A DNA stretch of 64,000 bases from an uncultured Alphaproteobacteria bacterium (GCA_910577095.1 CAJTLY010000006.1:1-64000), one strand, 5' to 3'; numbered from the stretch's first letter, positions 50,931 to 60,198 are shown. Notes: generated from the sequence alone by a model not told the origin. A program made the numbers and translations.

Positions 50931-51776
50931 ATGCTGAAGATCGTTTATCAGGGCGTTGCCGGCGCCTATTCGCATATTGCGGCGCAAAACATTTATCCCG
51001 GACAAACCTATCTGCCGTGCGAAACTTTTGAACAGGCGATGGACATGGTACAGAAAAATCTCGCCGATCTGGCGGTGATTCCGGTCGAAAACTCCAATGC
51101 CGGACGAGTTGCCGACGTTCATTTTCTGCTGCCCGAAACCGGGTTGTTTATCAACGGCGAATATTTTCTGCGGGTCGAACACCAGCTGCTCGGCCTGCCC
51201 GGTTCCCGCTTGGAAGAAGTCGTTTCCGCTTCTTCGCATCCGCAGGCGCTTGCCCAATGTTCCGTTTTTCTCAAACAACACAAAATCAGTGCCGTCGCCC
51301 GCATCGACACCGCTAAGTCGTGTCAGGACATCCTCAACTTTCAGGATAAAAGCAAAGCGGCAATCGCTTCTAAACTGGCAGCCGAAATTTACGGGTTGGA
51401 AATATTAAAGTCCAACATCGAAAACGATTGCGGCAATACCACCCGCTTTTTGCTGATGAGCCGCGACGACCAAACGCCCCCGGATGACGGCAGTCGTTTC
51501 ATCACTTCGTGCATTTTCCGCGTGAAGTCGATTCCGGCGGCGTTGTACAAAGCTTTGGGCGGATTTGCCACCAACGGCATCAACCTTACCAAACTTGAAA
51601 GTTATCAGGTCGACGGCAGATTCGTTTCCGCCCGCTTTTATATGGAAATCGAGTCCCACCCGGACCGACCGTCTTTTCAAAACGCTTTTGACGAACTGCG
51701 CTTTTTTGCCGACGAACTGCATATTCTCGGCACTTATGCCGCCGGTCGTTTCAGGGAGAAACAACAACATGACTGA
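50931..51776 (+). CDS. pheA: Prephenate dehydratase
   Basis: Monofunctional enzyme of phenylalanine synthesis; no chorismate mutase domain. The 281-residue product (start 50931, GGAG 10 bases upstream; a longer frame starts at 50895) has the dehydratase domain with YQGVAGAYSHIAAQ, VIPVENSNAGRV, CGNTTRFLLMS (Thr-Arg-Phe motif), and an ACT domain (GINLTKLESYQ) for phenylalanine feedback. Overlaps the next gene by 8 bases. Confidence 0.94.
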   Translation: MLKIVYQGVAGAYSHIAAQNIYPGQTYLPCETFEQAMDMVQKNLADLAVIPVENSNAGRVADVHFLLPETGLFINGEYFLRVEHQLLGLPGSRLEEVVSASSHPQALAQCSVFLKQHKISAVARIDTAKSCQDILNFQDKSKAAIASKLAAEIYGLEILKSNIENDCGNTTRFLLMSRDDQTPPDDGSRFITSCIFRVKSIPAALYKALGGFATNGINLTKLESYQVDGRFVSARFYMEIESHPDRPSFQNAFDELRFFADELHILGTYAAGRFREKQQHD

Positions 51777-52374
51777 ACAATTTATCATTTTTGACACCGA
51801 ATACGCCTCCTGGAAGGGTTTTCTCACCGCTCCCGAAGCGGAAAAGAAAAAGGCGGAAATCGTCCAAATTGCCGCGGTTAAAGTAAATTTGCCCGACTTG
51901 AGCGTGGCGGAGAAATTTAATCTTTACGTCAAACCGCACTTCACCCCGCGCTTAACCGAATATTTTATCAATCTCACCGGTATCACCGATGCGCTGCTGG
52001 AGCAGGAAGGCCTTCCTTTTCCCGAAGCCTACCGGCATTTTAAACAATTTGCCGGCAGCCTGCCCTGCTATTCGCACGGCTGGTCGTCGGCCTCCGGCTC
52101 AACTGCCGACGGCATCGTTATCGGCTACAATCTCGAAATGTTCGGCATCGCCGACGATTCTCCGCTCGACTATCGCAATATCGCCGACTGGTTTAAGCAG
52201 ACTTATGCACAAAAAAACATTCCGATCGAATGCCAAGCATCGGGACAAATCGCCAAGCTGCTTGGCCTGGAAGCACAACTTAAAGAGTTGGGATTAGACG
52301 AACACAACGCTTTTTATGATGTTCATTCCATCTTGGCCGGACTGCGTTTTCTCGGTTTTAAACAACTTTTTTAA
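51769..52374 (+). CDS. DEDDh exonuclease (3'-5')
   Basis: The 201-residue product has an RNase-T/ERI1-like exonuclease fold: IFDTEYASWKG with the first D-x-E, NLTGITDALLEQEGLPFPEA, a Y-x-x-W-like middle, and EHNAFYDVHSILAGLRF carrying the H and D of the DEDDh type. Likely acts on RNA or DNA ends; substrate unknown. It overlaps pheA by 8 bases (ATG within the pheA stop region), so translation is coupled although the functions appear unrelated. Confidence 0.85.
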   Translation: MTEQFIIFDTEYASWKGFLTAPEAEKKKAEIVQIAAVKVNLPDLSVAEKFNLYVKPHFTPRLTEYFINLTGITDALLEQEGLPFPEAYRHFKQFAGSLPCYSHGWSSASGSTADGIVIGYNLEMFGIADDSPLDYRNIADWFKQTYAQKNIPIECQASGQIAKLLGLEAQLKELGLDEHNAFYDVHSILAGLRFLGFKQLF

Positions 52375-52465
52375 TTTTAGGTCCCGTTCAAGCGCCGAAT
52401 TTTCCAAAATGAACCGGCTGTCTTTTACGACAACCGGTCCATATTCATTCCACAGAACGCAATTT

Positions 52466-53077
52466 TTACAAAGAGTCTATCAGATCAATCGATTGATCAA
52501 TCAACTTCCGACGTGTCGGTTCATCCAGATGAGCCGTCAGCGCTTTTTCCAACAACCCGACGCTCCGGCGGCTGACAATTTCCGCCAGCTCGTTTTCGGC
52601 TCTGACCCGTTCGCCCTCAATTCGCTGTTTGGCCGTTTTTTCCTGCGCATCCAGCCTTTGTTCCAACTCGGCGGTCAAATTCTTTTTCAACGCGCTGATT
52701 TCCCGCTTTGACTTTTTCACCACCGCAGCGGTTTCGTCATCGATTCCTTCAAGTTTTTCCTCATAAGCCGCCAGCAGCTTGCGCGCCTCGGTTTTAAGAT
52801 TCTCGGCATCGGTGATACGTCCGGTCTCTTTGGCAACATGTTGCCCCAAAAAGCCGAACAAAGCTTTTTTCAGCGGGACAAACAACCCGACAACCACCAT
52901 CACAAAAGCCATTCCGACCCAAAATTCGGGCGACAGGTAAAAGACTTCGTGTTCGCCGCTCAGTTCCTGAGTGGTGCTTTTTAAAATCGTTTCCACGTTA
53001 TCCGCTGCGTCGATAACCGCTTCCTGAGTTGCATCCAGCAGCTCTTTTCCGGCCGTGTTGACTGACTGTTCATCCAT
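52466..53077 (-). CDS. atpF: F0 ATP synthase subunit b
   Basis: The peripheral stalk subunit: 203 residues, with an unusually long N-terminal soluble part (1-45) before the membrane helix (about 50-70), then a long charged coiled coil (LLAAYEEKLEGIDDE, KSKREISALKKNLTAELEQ). It overlaps the b' gene by 8 bases. A weak stem-loop (52410-52438) follows the gene. Confidence 0.9.
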   Translation of the reverse strand: MDEQSVNTAGKELLDATQEAVIDAADNVETILKSTTQELSGEHEVFYLSPEFWVGMAFVMVVVGLFVPLKKALFGFLGQHVAKETGRITDAENLKTEARKLLAAYEEKLEGIDDETAAVVKKSKREISALKKNLTAELEQRLDAQEKTAKQRIEGERVRAENELAEIVSRRSVGLLEKALTAHLDEPTRRKLIDQSIDLIDSL

Positions 53078-53558
53078 CGTTTCGTTCCTGTTCGGCTATT
53101 CGGGCAATATCGGCAACCGAAATATTTTCCAGTCCCAGCTTGGCGGCAATTCCGGCAGCCAGCGAAACCGAGATTTTTTCAATCTGTTCCATCGTCTGAT
53201 GCCTGTTTTCGGCAATCTGCCGTTCGTTTTCCCGCAGCATTTCCTGCAAACGCAGCGACGTTTCGGCATCGCGTTCGGCAATTGTTCGATGCAGTTCTTC
53301 GCCGGCCTTGCGCATTTCTTCCGCTGCTTCGTCATTGGCTTTTTTCAACGCCTGACGATATTTTTCCAACGCTGTTTCCGCCGCCTGTTTAAACTCACCG
53401 GCCGCATTCAGGTAATCATCAATTTTACGTTGGCGTTGATTTAAAATATCGGTAATTTTCGGCACGATCATTTTGGCCATAATCAGCCACATCAGCCCAA
53501 AGCTGACCACCAGCCAAAAGCTCTGCGAACTGAAAGTTGAAAAATCAAGCTGTGGCAT
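53070..53558 (-). CDS. F0 ATP synthase subunit b'
   Basis: The second stalk subunit typical of alphaproteobacteria and phototrophs. The 162 residues begin MPQLDFSTFSSQSFW, with the membrane helix at about 12-32 and then a coiled coil (KIDDYLNAAGEFKQAAETA). The start of the alphaproteobacterial b' family is nearly always MPQLD-S-F. Cotranscribed with atpF and atpE. Confidence 0.92.
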   Translation of the reverse strand: MPQLDFSTFSSQSFWLVVSFGLMWLIMAKMIVPKITDILNQRQRKIDDYLNAAGEFKQAAETALEKYRQALKKANDEAAEEMRKAGEELHRTIAERDAETSLRLQEMLRENERQIAENRHQTMEQIEKISVSLAAGIAAKLGLENISVADIARIAEQERNDG

Positions 53559-53646
53559 CGACGCCGTTCTCCTTTAAATAAATTGCCGCATCCGGTAACG
53601 GGAAAAGCTGCCGGCTTTCCCCGCTCCGCAAACCTGCAGCCCTATT

Positions 53647-53871
53647 CTATTCTCCGCCGGTCAGCATGACCAGAGCAATAACCAGTGCATACAGCGCAAT
53701 CGCTTCAATAGCGGCAAAACCGGCCCAACCGTAGATGTCTACGTCTTTCTTAACTTGCGGGTTACGTCCGACCGTGGTAATGATGGTAGTCCACAGTTTG
53801 GTAACGCCCCAGGCTGCTACCGTCATCGACAAAGCGCAAATCGCCGCACTAATATAAGCTATAGGTTCCAT
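53647..53871 (-). CDS. atpE: F0 ATP synthase subunit c, glycine-poor
   Basis: The proton-binding ring subunit, 74 residues, two helices. The polar loop GRNPQVKKD and the ion-binding Glu in the second helix (FAAIEAIALYALV) are normal, with no sodium-type residues next to it. The first helix, usually built on G-x-G-x-G-x-G, reads ISAAICALSMTVAAWGVT, so most glycines are replaced by Ala, Ser, Val or Thr. Encoded between b' and atpB. Confidence 0.95.
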   Translation of the reverse strand: MEPIAYISAAICALSMTVAAWGVTKLWTTIITTVGRNPQVKKDVDIYGWAGFAAIEAIALYALVIALVMLTGGE

Positions 53872-53926
53872 TTAATTTTCCTTTCCGAATTTAATTTTAA
53901 CATTTTAACCATAATAATCATTTTCG

Positions 53927-54649
53927 TCAGTGGCTGCGGATGGCATCCCCGAGATAAATACAACTCAGCACCGTATAAATAAACGCCTGCAAAAGAGCAA
54001 TAAACAACTCAAAAACAATAATGCAGGCATCAAAAAACAACGGCACAATTCCTAATACGCCCAAACTGACCACAAAACCGGCAATAATCTTGAGCATAAT
54101 ATGCCCGACCGTCATATTGGCTACCAGACGGACTGTCAGACTGAAGGGCTTGGAAAGCATCGAAATCGTTTCAATCGGCACAATCAGCGGTGCCAGCGCC
54201 AGCGGAATTCCCTTGGGCATAAAAGTTCTGAGATAACCCCATTTGCGTTTTTTGATGCCGACCGCGATATTAAACAGCAGCGCCACGATTGACAAAGTTC
54301 CGACCGCGGTGGCATGCGAAGTAAAGGTAAAAGCATACGGAAACAATCCCAGCACATTGCCGAAAGCAATAAACAAAAACAAAGAAAAAATAAAACTGAA
54401 ATATCTCAGACCTTCCGGTCCCAGGTTTTCTTTCATCAGATTGGCAATAAAACCGTATATACACTCGGGAAGCGATTGAGCCAGCCCCGGCACAATCGTG
54501 CGCCGACGCAGACAAAGGCCGAACAAAAGAGCCGCCGCCAACACGGCCAGCACCATAAACAACGAGGAGTTGGTAAAAGATATGTCGACATCACCGACCT
54601 TAAGCGGAATAATCGGCTTAATTACAAATTGTTCCATCGGATTTGACAC
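53927..54649 (-). CDS. atpB: F0 ATP synthase subunit a
   Basis: The stator subunit with the proton half-channels, 240 residues and five or six helices. The essential arginine is in PFSLTVRLVANMTVGHIML, and the C-terminal helix (FELFIALLQAFIYTVLSCIYL) has the expected Q and E pattern. It follows atpI closely (6 bases). Confidence 0.96.
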   Translation of the reverse strand: MSNPMEQFVIKPIIPLKVGDVDISFTNSSLFMVLAVLAAALLFGLCLRRRTIVPGLAQSLPECIYGFIANLMKENLGPEGLRYFSFIFSLFLFIAFGNVLGLFPYAFTFTSHATAVGTLSIVALLFNIAVGIKKRKWGYLRTFMPKGIPLALAPLIVPIETISMLSKPFSLTVRLVANMTVGHIMLKIIAGFVVSLGVLGIVPLFFDACIIVFELFIALLQAFIYTVLSCIYLGDAIRSH

Positions 54650-54654
54650 GTCAG

Positions 54655-54966
54655 CTACTCCTCATCCTCTTTTCGTTTTTCTTCCGCTTGGGCGAGACGA
54701 TAAACGTTCAAAAACCCCGCGGCGCCCCCCAACAGCAAAAACAACGCCAAAAACAGCGGCCGTGTTCCGGCCAGCCGGTCAAGCACAAAACCGACCGCAC
54801 CGCCGACCAGCACCGCCGACAACAACTCGACCGCAATTCTCATCCCGATCGCCGCCGCACTGGAATATTCCGATGTTTTGGCCGATGCGGCATGATCCGC
54901 CTCCCGTTTCTTCAGACGTGAAATCTTACGTTCCAGCTCCCTGATGTCATCGGGAATTTTTTTCAT
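54655..54966 (-). CDS. atpI: ATP synthase protein I (AtpI)
   Basis: The 103-residue product has a charged N-terminus (DDIRELERKISRLKKRE) and two membrane helices (about 37-57 with a glycine-rich GGAVGFVLDRL and 67-85). This is the AtpI layout; AtpI assists c-ring assembly. First gene of the F0 operon. No F1 genes are in the window. Confidence 0.85.
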   Translation of the reverse strand: MKKIPDDIRELERKISRLKKREADHAASAKTSEYSSAAAIGMRIAVELLSAVLVGGAVGFVLDRLAGTRPLFLALFLLLGGAAGFLNVYRLAQAEEKRKEDEE

Positions 54967-54992
54967 CGGACAGCATATTCCTTAAATATTAC

Positions 54993-55718
54993 TTACTTGT
55001 TAAAATCAAGATATTTATTTAACACTCCCTGCAACGTCTCATAATCCGGCATCCCGGGCAGAATTTCCTCTCCTTCGGGACCGCGAACCAAAAACGACGG
55101 CGTTCCCTGAATACGCAGTTTTTCGAGTGCATCCTGACGCACCGCCATAATTTCTTTGGCCGTATCATCGTCAGCCATGCAGAGATTGGCCTGTTCCTTG
55201 CTCAAACCTTCCAGTTCCGCATAACTGGCCAGCAGTTTCTCGGCTTTGAACGACAACCCCCAGGTTAACTGCTTTTTAAACAGCACGCTCAGAAAATCGA
55301 AATATTTGTCAGTCGGCATACAACGAGCCAGCATCGCCGCTTTCATCGACCGGCCGTCAATCGGAAAATCGGCAAACACCAGCTTGACCTTGCCGGTGTC
55401 GATATAATCTTTCTTAAGCTGAGGCAGCACATTCAGATGAAAATCCGCACAATGGGAACATCCGAGCGAAGAAAACTCATAAATTGTCACCGGTGCGGCA
55501 GGATTGCCGAGAACCCGCACTTCATCCATTTCAAAACGGCTCGGAACCACGCTGCCGTCCACAACCGGAACCGCAGCTTGAGCAGACCGGACCAAAACCA
55601 GGTTTCCGTCCACCCAGTCAAAACCTTTCTGAAACAGATAATAGCCGTCGGCCATAACAAACATAAACGTAATCGCCAACATTTGGCTGATTTTTTTTAT
55701 TATATTTTCAAAAGTCAT
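54993..55718 (-). CDS. DsbA-family thiol-disulphide protein
   Basis: The 241-residue product has an N-terminal signal or anchor (about 11-30), then a thioredoxin fold with active site CSHC in SSLGCSHCADFH, an alpha-helical insertion (KAEKLLASYAELEGLSK) with the pair CMADDDT, and a cis-Pro loop GTPSFLV. DsbA-like proteins next to a DUF721 gene are common in alphaproteobacteria. Downstream of DUF721 by 12 bases. Confidence 0.88.
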   Translation of the reverse strand: MTFENIIKKISQMLAITFMFVMADGYYLFQKGFDWVDGNLVLVRSAQAAVPVVDGSVVPSRFEMDEVRVLGNPAAPVTIYEFSSLGCSHCADFHLNVLPQLKKDYIDTGKVKLVFADFPIDGRSMKAAMLARCMPTDKYFDFLSVLFKKQLTWGLSFKAEKLLASYAELEGLSKEQANLCMADDDTAKEIMAVRQDALEKLRIQGTPSFLVRGPEGEEILPGMPDYETLQGVLNKYLDFNK

Positions 55719-55730
55719 TGATGCTCCTGT

Positions 55731-56255
55731 TTATTTGCGATTCTCAACTATAATGTTTTTACCCAGACGGACCAGACTTTCCTTTAACCTGTCGTCTTCC
55801 ACGCCGCCGGTCAGTTCTTCAATATAATTTTGTTCTTCTTCGCTTACAAGTATTTTCTTAAGCGGCGGTTGATTAAATTGTTTTGCCTTCCGAAGCAACG
55901 GCACCGAACCCTGTCTGATTTTCATTCCGGTCACCGCAGCGTACCCGAAATACGCATTCACTTTGTCCAGAATAAATTTTTCACGATGCTGAATCTCCAA
56001 CGCAAACGCACCGTTCGGCACCGCAACATGCAAAATGCCGCCGTTTCGTTCCCCCGGTTTGAAGCTGATTTTCTCCGGCACCGTACAGGCGGCCAGTTCT
56101 TCTCCGGCAATCTGATCCCAAAAAGCCAGAATATCTGCCGAGGCCAGCCCCTGTTTGCCAAGTATGCGCCGCAGCAGCGGAAGGGTTTCCGATGCCAGCG
56201 TATTCAGCCCCGAAGCGCTGCGTTTGTTTTCGTGCGGAGAAGTTTCTTTTTTCAT
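55731..56255 (-). CDS. DUF721/DciA-family protein
   Basis: The 174-residue product (start 56255) is of the DUF721/DciA type: LLRRILGKQGLASADILAFWDQIAGEELA (residues 31-59 in two pieces), and the KH-like C-terminal half LHVAVPNGAFALEIQHREKFILDKVNAYFG. DciA loads the replicative helicase in bacteria that lack DnaC. The N-terminus before residue 20 is basic and variable. No Shine-Dalgarno is clear. Confidence 0.8.
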   Translation of the reverse strand: MKKETSPHENKRSASGLNTLASETLPLLRRILGKQGLASADILAFWDQIAGEELAACTVPEKISFKPGERNGGILHVAVPNGAFALEIQHREKFILDKVNAYFGYAAVTGMKIRQGSVPLLRKAKQFNQPPLKKILVSEEEQNYIEELTGGVEDDRLKESLVRLGKNIIVENRK

Positions 56256-56348
56256 AATTGTCTTTTTACCACAAACAAGCCGCAAAAGCAAGCTGTCTCG
56301 GCATTTTTTCCCCGCGGTGCCAAAATAAAGCCGTCCCGCATAAAAAAC

Positions 56349-56377
56349 TTGATTCTATTAAAAAATTAATGTACTCT
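56349..56377 (+). promoter_or_regulatory. Promoter of the beta-barrel gene
   Basis: TTGATT (56349-56354), 17 bases, TACTCT (56372-56377). Confidence 0.55.
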
Positions 56378-56419
56378 CTCAACCAGAATTTTTATTTTTT
56401 AACGAGAGGAATCTTAAGA

Positions 56420-57040
56420 ATGTTGAAAAAAATGCTGGCCGGTGCTTCGGCAATAGTTTTGGGGATGGTTGTAGCATCTGACGCTATGGCTGAATGCGAC
56501 GGTATTTATCTGGGTATCCGCGGCGGTGTTGCCGAACCGGATATCGGCGCCAAACATACGACCGGTGACCGTCTCGATATTGATGACAACCTGTTCATGC
56601 TGAGCGGCGCAATCGGCTACCGTTACACTTATTTCCGTGCCGAATTCGAATATATCTGGCGTGACAAGAGCGAAGACTCCGAAACGCTGCGGATTCCGAT
56701 GGAAGGCCGTCCGGACATTGTTTCGACCAGTACGGCGACTTTCGATTACGACTCGTACATGTTCAACGTCTATTACGACTTTTCTCCCTATACCTGGTTC
56801 ACTCCCTACGTTCAGGCCGGTATCGGTGTAACCAACATGGAATACAAGTTTACCTATGATACCGGTAAAGACAGTTACAAAGAACATAACTTCACCTGGG
56901 TACTCGGCGGCGGTATTTCGGCCAAGATGACCAACCGTCTGAACCTTGACGTCGGTTACCGTTATTATGACATGGGTAAAATCGGCAAAGGCAAAGTTCA
57001 CAATCAGGAAATTTACGGCGGCGCCCGTTACGTTTTCTAG
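56420..57040 (+). CDS. Outer-membrane beta-barrel protein (porin/Omp family)
   Basis: The 206-residue product (start 56420, AGAGGA upstream) has a signal peptide with cleavage after DAMA and an eight-stranded-type barrel: GIYLGIRGGVAEPDIG, FMLSGAIGYRYTYFRAEFEYIW, YDSYMFNVYYDF, TPYVQAGIGVTNMEY and RLNLDVGYRYYDM. It ends in the usual aromatic residue (YVF). Similar to OmpW/OmpA-like surface antigens of alphaproteobacteria. Confidence 0.85.
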   Translation: MLKKMLAGASAIVLGMVVASDAMAECDGIYLGIRGGVAEPDIGAKHTTGDRLDIDDNLFMLSGAIGYRYTYFRAEFEYIWRDKSEDSETLRIPMEGRPDIVSTSTATFDYDSYMFNVYYDFSPYTWFTPYVQAGIGVTNMEYKFTYDTGKDSYKEHNFTWVLGGGISAKMTNRLNLDVGYRYYDMGKIGKGKVHNQEIYGGARYVF

Positions 57041-57057
57041 GTTGATCCGCTTTCAAC

Positions 57058-57090
57058 AAAAAGCTCCGAAATCTTTCGGAGCTTTTTGTT
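57058..57090. terminator. Terminator after the beta-barrel gene
   Basis: AAAAAGCTCCGA (57058-57069) with TCGGAGCTTTTT (57076-57087), symmetric and perfect. Confidence 0.9.
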
Positions 57091-57141
57091 TTACGGCAGA
57101 CGAGGACGCATTCAGAATGCCCTCCCCTTTCGCAACCATCC

Positions 57142-57951
57142 TCAATTAAAACGATTCGTCAGCCATTCCAGCATAATCCGATGATTGGCTTCATCAAAAA
57201 ACAAACGGTTGTGGTCAACCTGTTCAGCCAGTCGGAATTGCTTGTCCGATGACGGTGCCAACTCAAACAACTCACGGCCGTGATGCGGCAGAATCAGTCG
57301 GTCACGGCTTCCGTGCACAATCAGCAACGGCCCTTCGTAAGCGGCAACGAACTTATCCGACTCCAAATGCCGGGTCAGAACCCAACCGGCCAGCGGAATC
57401 TTTTTTTCCGTCACTTCACGGTACAGAGAACGGAAAGGAGCGGCCAAAATCAATCCGTCGGGAGAACGAAGCCCGGCAACGGCGGCAGCGGGTGCCGTCC
57501 CCATTGAATAGCCGAATACGACTATCCCCTTATGCCCCGGTTGCTTTTCAAGATAATCAAAAGCGGCCACCGCATCGGCATACATATTATCCTCGCTCAG
57601 TTCGCCGCCGCTGTGGGCAAAACCGCGATATTCGGGCATCAACACCGAATAACCGGCCTTGCGGTATGCTTCCATCCGAGGCGCAAAAGTCGCAATCTGC
57701 CCCGCGTTGCCGTGAAAAAACAAAATGGCCGGTTTATCAGGTTCGCCTTCGGCATACCAGGCCATAACCATGCGCCCGTCCGCCGTTACCAACGGTTGTT
57801 CCCTGAATGCCGGCACCCCCGCGCTCTGCGGTCCCACATAAAACTTATCGGGAAAAAAGATCAGATAATCCTGCACGGCATATAAACAAATTACGTATAT
57901 ACCCGCAAAAACGACCGCCGCCGCTGCCCATCGCGCTATTTTTTTCAACAT
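57142..57951 (-). CDS. Membrane-anchored alpha/beta hydrolase
   Basis: The start is placed at 57951, with GGAG 7 bases upstream, giving 269 residues; a much longer frame exists but its N-terminal part lacks support. After a membrane anchor (about 5-25) the hydrolase shows LFFHGNAGQIAT (oxyanion), the nucleophile GYSMGTAP, LIVHGSRDRLI (Asp) and QVDHNRLF (His). It is similar to BEM46/Abhd13-type lipases or peptidases. Substrate unknown. Confidence 0.85.
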   Translation of the reverse strand: MLKKIARWAAAAVVFAGIYVICLYAVQDYLIFFPDKFYVGPQSAGVPAFREQPLVTADGRMVMAWYAEGEPDKPAILFFHGNAGQIATFAPRMEAYRKAGYSVLMPEYRGFAHSGGELSEDNMYADAVAAFDYLEKQPGHKGIVVFGYSMGTAPAAAVAGLRSPDGLILAAPFRSLYREVTEKKIPLAGWVLTRHLESDKFVAAYEGPLLIVHGSRDRLILPHHGRELFELAPSSDKQFRLAEQVDHNRLFFDEANHRIMLEWLTNRFN

Positions 57952-58036
57952 TTTTCGTCTCCGCCAGAAAAAACTTGACTTACCCCCATGGTAATGGCGT
58001 AGATTATAAACATCAATTAATTTCGGATAAGTTAAA

Positions 58037-59218
58037 ATGACTAACAAAAATCTATATCTGAGCCGTCCGCAGCTGATTGCCGAACTCGGACGCTGCCTTG
58101 CCTGCAAAACCAAACCCTGCATGAATGCCTGTCCGGTTAACTGCAATCCGCAGGAATTCATCGCCAAAGCGATCCAAAACGATTTTGACGGCGCCGTGGA
58201 AGCCATCACCCGCAACAACCCGATGGGACAAACCTGCGGCCTGATCTGTCCCGACAAATTTTGCATGCGCGCCTGCACCCGTTCCAACATCGACTTCCCG
58301 ATCAACATCCCGCGGGTTCAGGCCACCATTTTGGAAAAATACCGCACCCCTCAAAACGCTGCTCATCCCAAACGCCCGGCCAACGGCAAAAAAATTGCCG
58401 TCGTCGGCGCCGGACCGGCCGGCATCGCCGCCGCTTCCGAACTATCCAGGCTCGGTTACCGCATCGTTCTGTTTGAAGGATTTGAAAAAATCGGCGGTGC
58501 TCTTAATCTGATCCCCGACAACCGACTGCCGTTTGAAGTCATCGGCAAAGACTGGAGTTTTGTTAATGACCCGGGTATGATTGAACTGCATTTAAACAGC
58601 TTTGTTGAAAATCCGTCTGCATTGCTGGAACAGAATTTTGACGGAGTCATCATCGCCTCCGGCGAGCCCGACAGTATTGATCTCGGCATTGAAGGCGAAC
58701 AACATACGCTCTCTTATCTCGAATATTTGCGCTACCCGGCCAAATATGCCGCTTCCGGCAACGTTGCCGTCATCGGCGGCGGCGCGGTTGCCGTCGACTG
58801 TGCCCTGACGGCGGTCCAAAACGGTGCCGAAAATGTTGAAATGTTTGTCCGCCGCCGGGTTTCCGATATGCGGATCACCGGGGAAGAACGCCACGCATTA
58901 CTTGAAGCCGGCATTGATCTGACCACCATGACCAGAATAAAGAAAATCGGCACCGACGGCAATTTCATAACTCTTTATACCAGCAAAAACCGCTTTAATC
59001 AGGGCAAACTGGAAGAAATTCCCGACACCACCATTGCCCGCCCCGGTTTCAGTCTGGTCATCAAAGCAATCGGCAGTTCTTCGGAACGCCGGTCCGATTC
59101 CGAACGCGTAATCGCCGCCGGCGACTGCAAACACGGCGGTTCGACCATTGTCGAGGCGCTGGCTTCCGGACTCGAAGCCGCCCGTACCCTTCACCAACGG
59201 CTGTCCGTGCAGGACTGA
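58037..59218 (+). CDS. FAD-dependent oxidoreductase with Fe-S N-domain (GltD-like)
   Basis: The 393-residue protein has cysteine clusters at the N-terminus (CLACKTKPCMNACPVNC, then CGLICPDKFCMRAC) that bind two 4Fe-4S clusters. Two nucleotide-binding motifs follow, VVGAGPAGIAAASELSRLGY (FAD) and VIGGGAVAVDCALTAVQNG (NADPH). The order matches GltD, PreT and DpyD N-terminal modules. No catalytic partner lies nearby. The following WYL regulator starts 14 bases downstream. Confidence 0.88.
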   Translation: MTNKNLYLSRPQLIAELGRCLACKTKPCMNACPVNCNPQEFIAKAIQNDFDGAVEAITRNNPMGQTCGLICPDKFCMRACTRSNIDFPINIPRVQATILEKYRTPQNAAHPKRPANGKKIAVVGAGPAGIAAASELSRLGYRIVLFEGFEKIGGALNLIPDNRLPFEVIGKDWSFVNDPGMIELHLNSFVENPSALLEQNFDGVIIASGEPDSIDLGIEGEQHTLSYLEYLRYPAKYAASGNVAVIGGGAVAVDCALTAVQNGAENVEMFVRRRVSDMRITGEERHALLEAGIDLTTMTRIKKIGTDGNFITLYTSKNRFNQGKLEEIPDTTIARPGFSLVIKAIGSSSERRSDSERVIAAGDCKHGGSTIVEALASGLEAARTLHQRLSVQD

Positions 59219-59232
59219 CAAAGGAGACCGTC

Positions 59233-60198
59233 ATGGCCTATCAAAAAATGCATCATCTTCTGGAACTGGCTATTCGTATACAATCAGACACCGAAGGCGT
59301 TGCGATTGCGGATATCTGTCAGCAATTCGGCATTTCGCGCCGCACCGCCGAACGTATGCTCGAATTTCTGCGCCAGAAATTTCCGCAATTGAGCGAAACC
59401 ACCGGCGAAAAAGGCATAAAACGCTGGCGGCTGCCCTCCGGAACCCTCAAAAACTACATTAACTTTTCCGCCGACGAGATTTCGGCTTTGCAAAACGCGC
59501 TGCGGCTGACGGAACAAGCCCAGCTTGAAGGCCAATCCCGCCTCCTGACCTCGATTCTTCACAAGCTGAAAGCGCTGATGGAACCGGAAACATTGTATCG
59601 TATCGAAGCCGATACCGATATTATGAATGTTTCCGAGGGATATGCTTTTCGTCCGCTGCGGCGGCTGAACATCAATCCACGCCATGTTGACTTGTTGCGT
59701 CATGCCGTCACCGCCTGCCGCAAAGTCCGCATACGTTACAACTCCGCCAGCGGCAACCGCAACTGGCGAACCCTGCACCCGTACGCTTTTATTTATGATA
59801 AAAAGCATTATCTGATTGCCTATGCGGAAAAGAACCGCGATTTTCGTTGTTTTAATCTCGAAAATATTCTCGAATTGAAAGAAAGCAATGATTATTTTAT
59901 CCGTAGACCGGATTTTGACTTGCAAAAATATTGCAGTGAAAATTTCGGCGTTTTCCGCGATACTCCTTTTGAGGTGGAATGGCTTTTCGACGCCTCCGGC
60001 GCCGCAAAAGCCAAAAGCTATATTTTCCATCCCGGCCAGACGATGACCGAAAACGCCGACGGCAGCCTGACTGTCTGCTTCAAAGCCGGCGGCATATTGG
60101 AAATGGACCGCCATCTTTACAGCTGGGGCAAGCACGTCCGGGTAATTAAACCGCAAAACTGGCAACAAATGGTTGAAGAGGTCAAACAACATGTCTGA
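59233..60198 (+). CDS. WYL-domain transcription regulator
   Basis: The 321-residue protein has an N-terminal winged helix-turn-helix (YQKMHHLLELAIRIQ, ICQQFGISRRTAERMLEFLR), a middle helical region and a WYL sensor domain (LHPYAFIYDKKHYLIAYAEKN, then RCFNLENILELK). WYL domains bind nucleic acid or nucleotides and act in repair, CRISPR or defence control. AGGAG precedes the start. It sits between the oxidoreductase and the cca gene. Confidence 0.88.
   Translation: MAYQKMHHLLELAIRIQSDTEGVAIADICQQFGISRRTAERMLEFLRQKFPQLSETTGEKGIKRWRLPSGTLKNYINFSADEISALQNALRLTEQAQLEGQSRLLTSILHKLKALMEPETLYRIEADTDIMNVSEGYAFRPLRRLNINPRHVDLLRHAVTACRKVRIRYNSASGNRNWRTLHPYAFIYDKKHYLIAYAEKNRDFRCFNLENILELKESNDYFIRRPDFDLQKYCSENFGVFRDTPFEVEWLFDASGAAKAKSYIFHPGQTMTENADGSLTVCFKAGGILEMDRHLYSWGKHVRVIKPQNWQQMVEEVKQHV

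Noticed and set aside
51565..51768. Longer start for the DEDDh exonuclease
   Set aside because: It would be embedded in the pheA ACT domain in another frame; the exonuclease motif begins right after the ATG at 51769.
57952..58308. N-terminal extension of the alpha/beta hydrolase
   Set aside because: The extra 119 residues overlap the next gene antisense, and a ribosome-binding site marks 57951.
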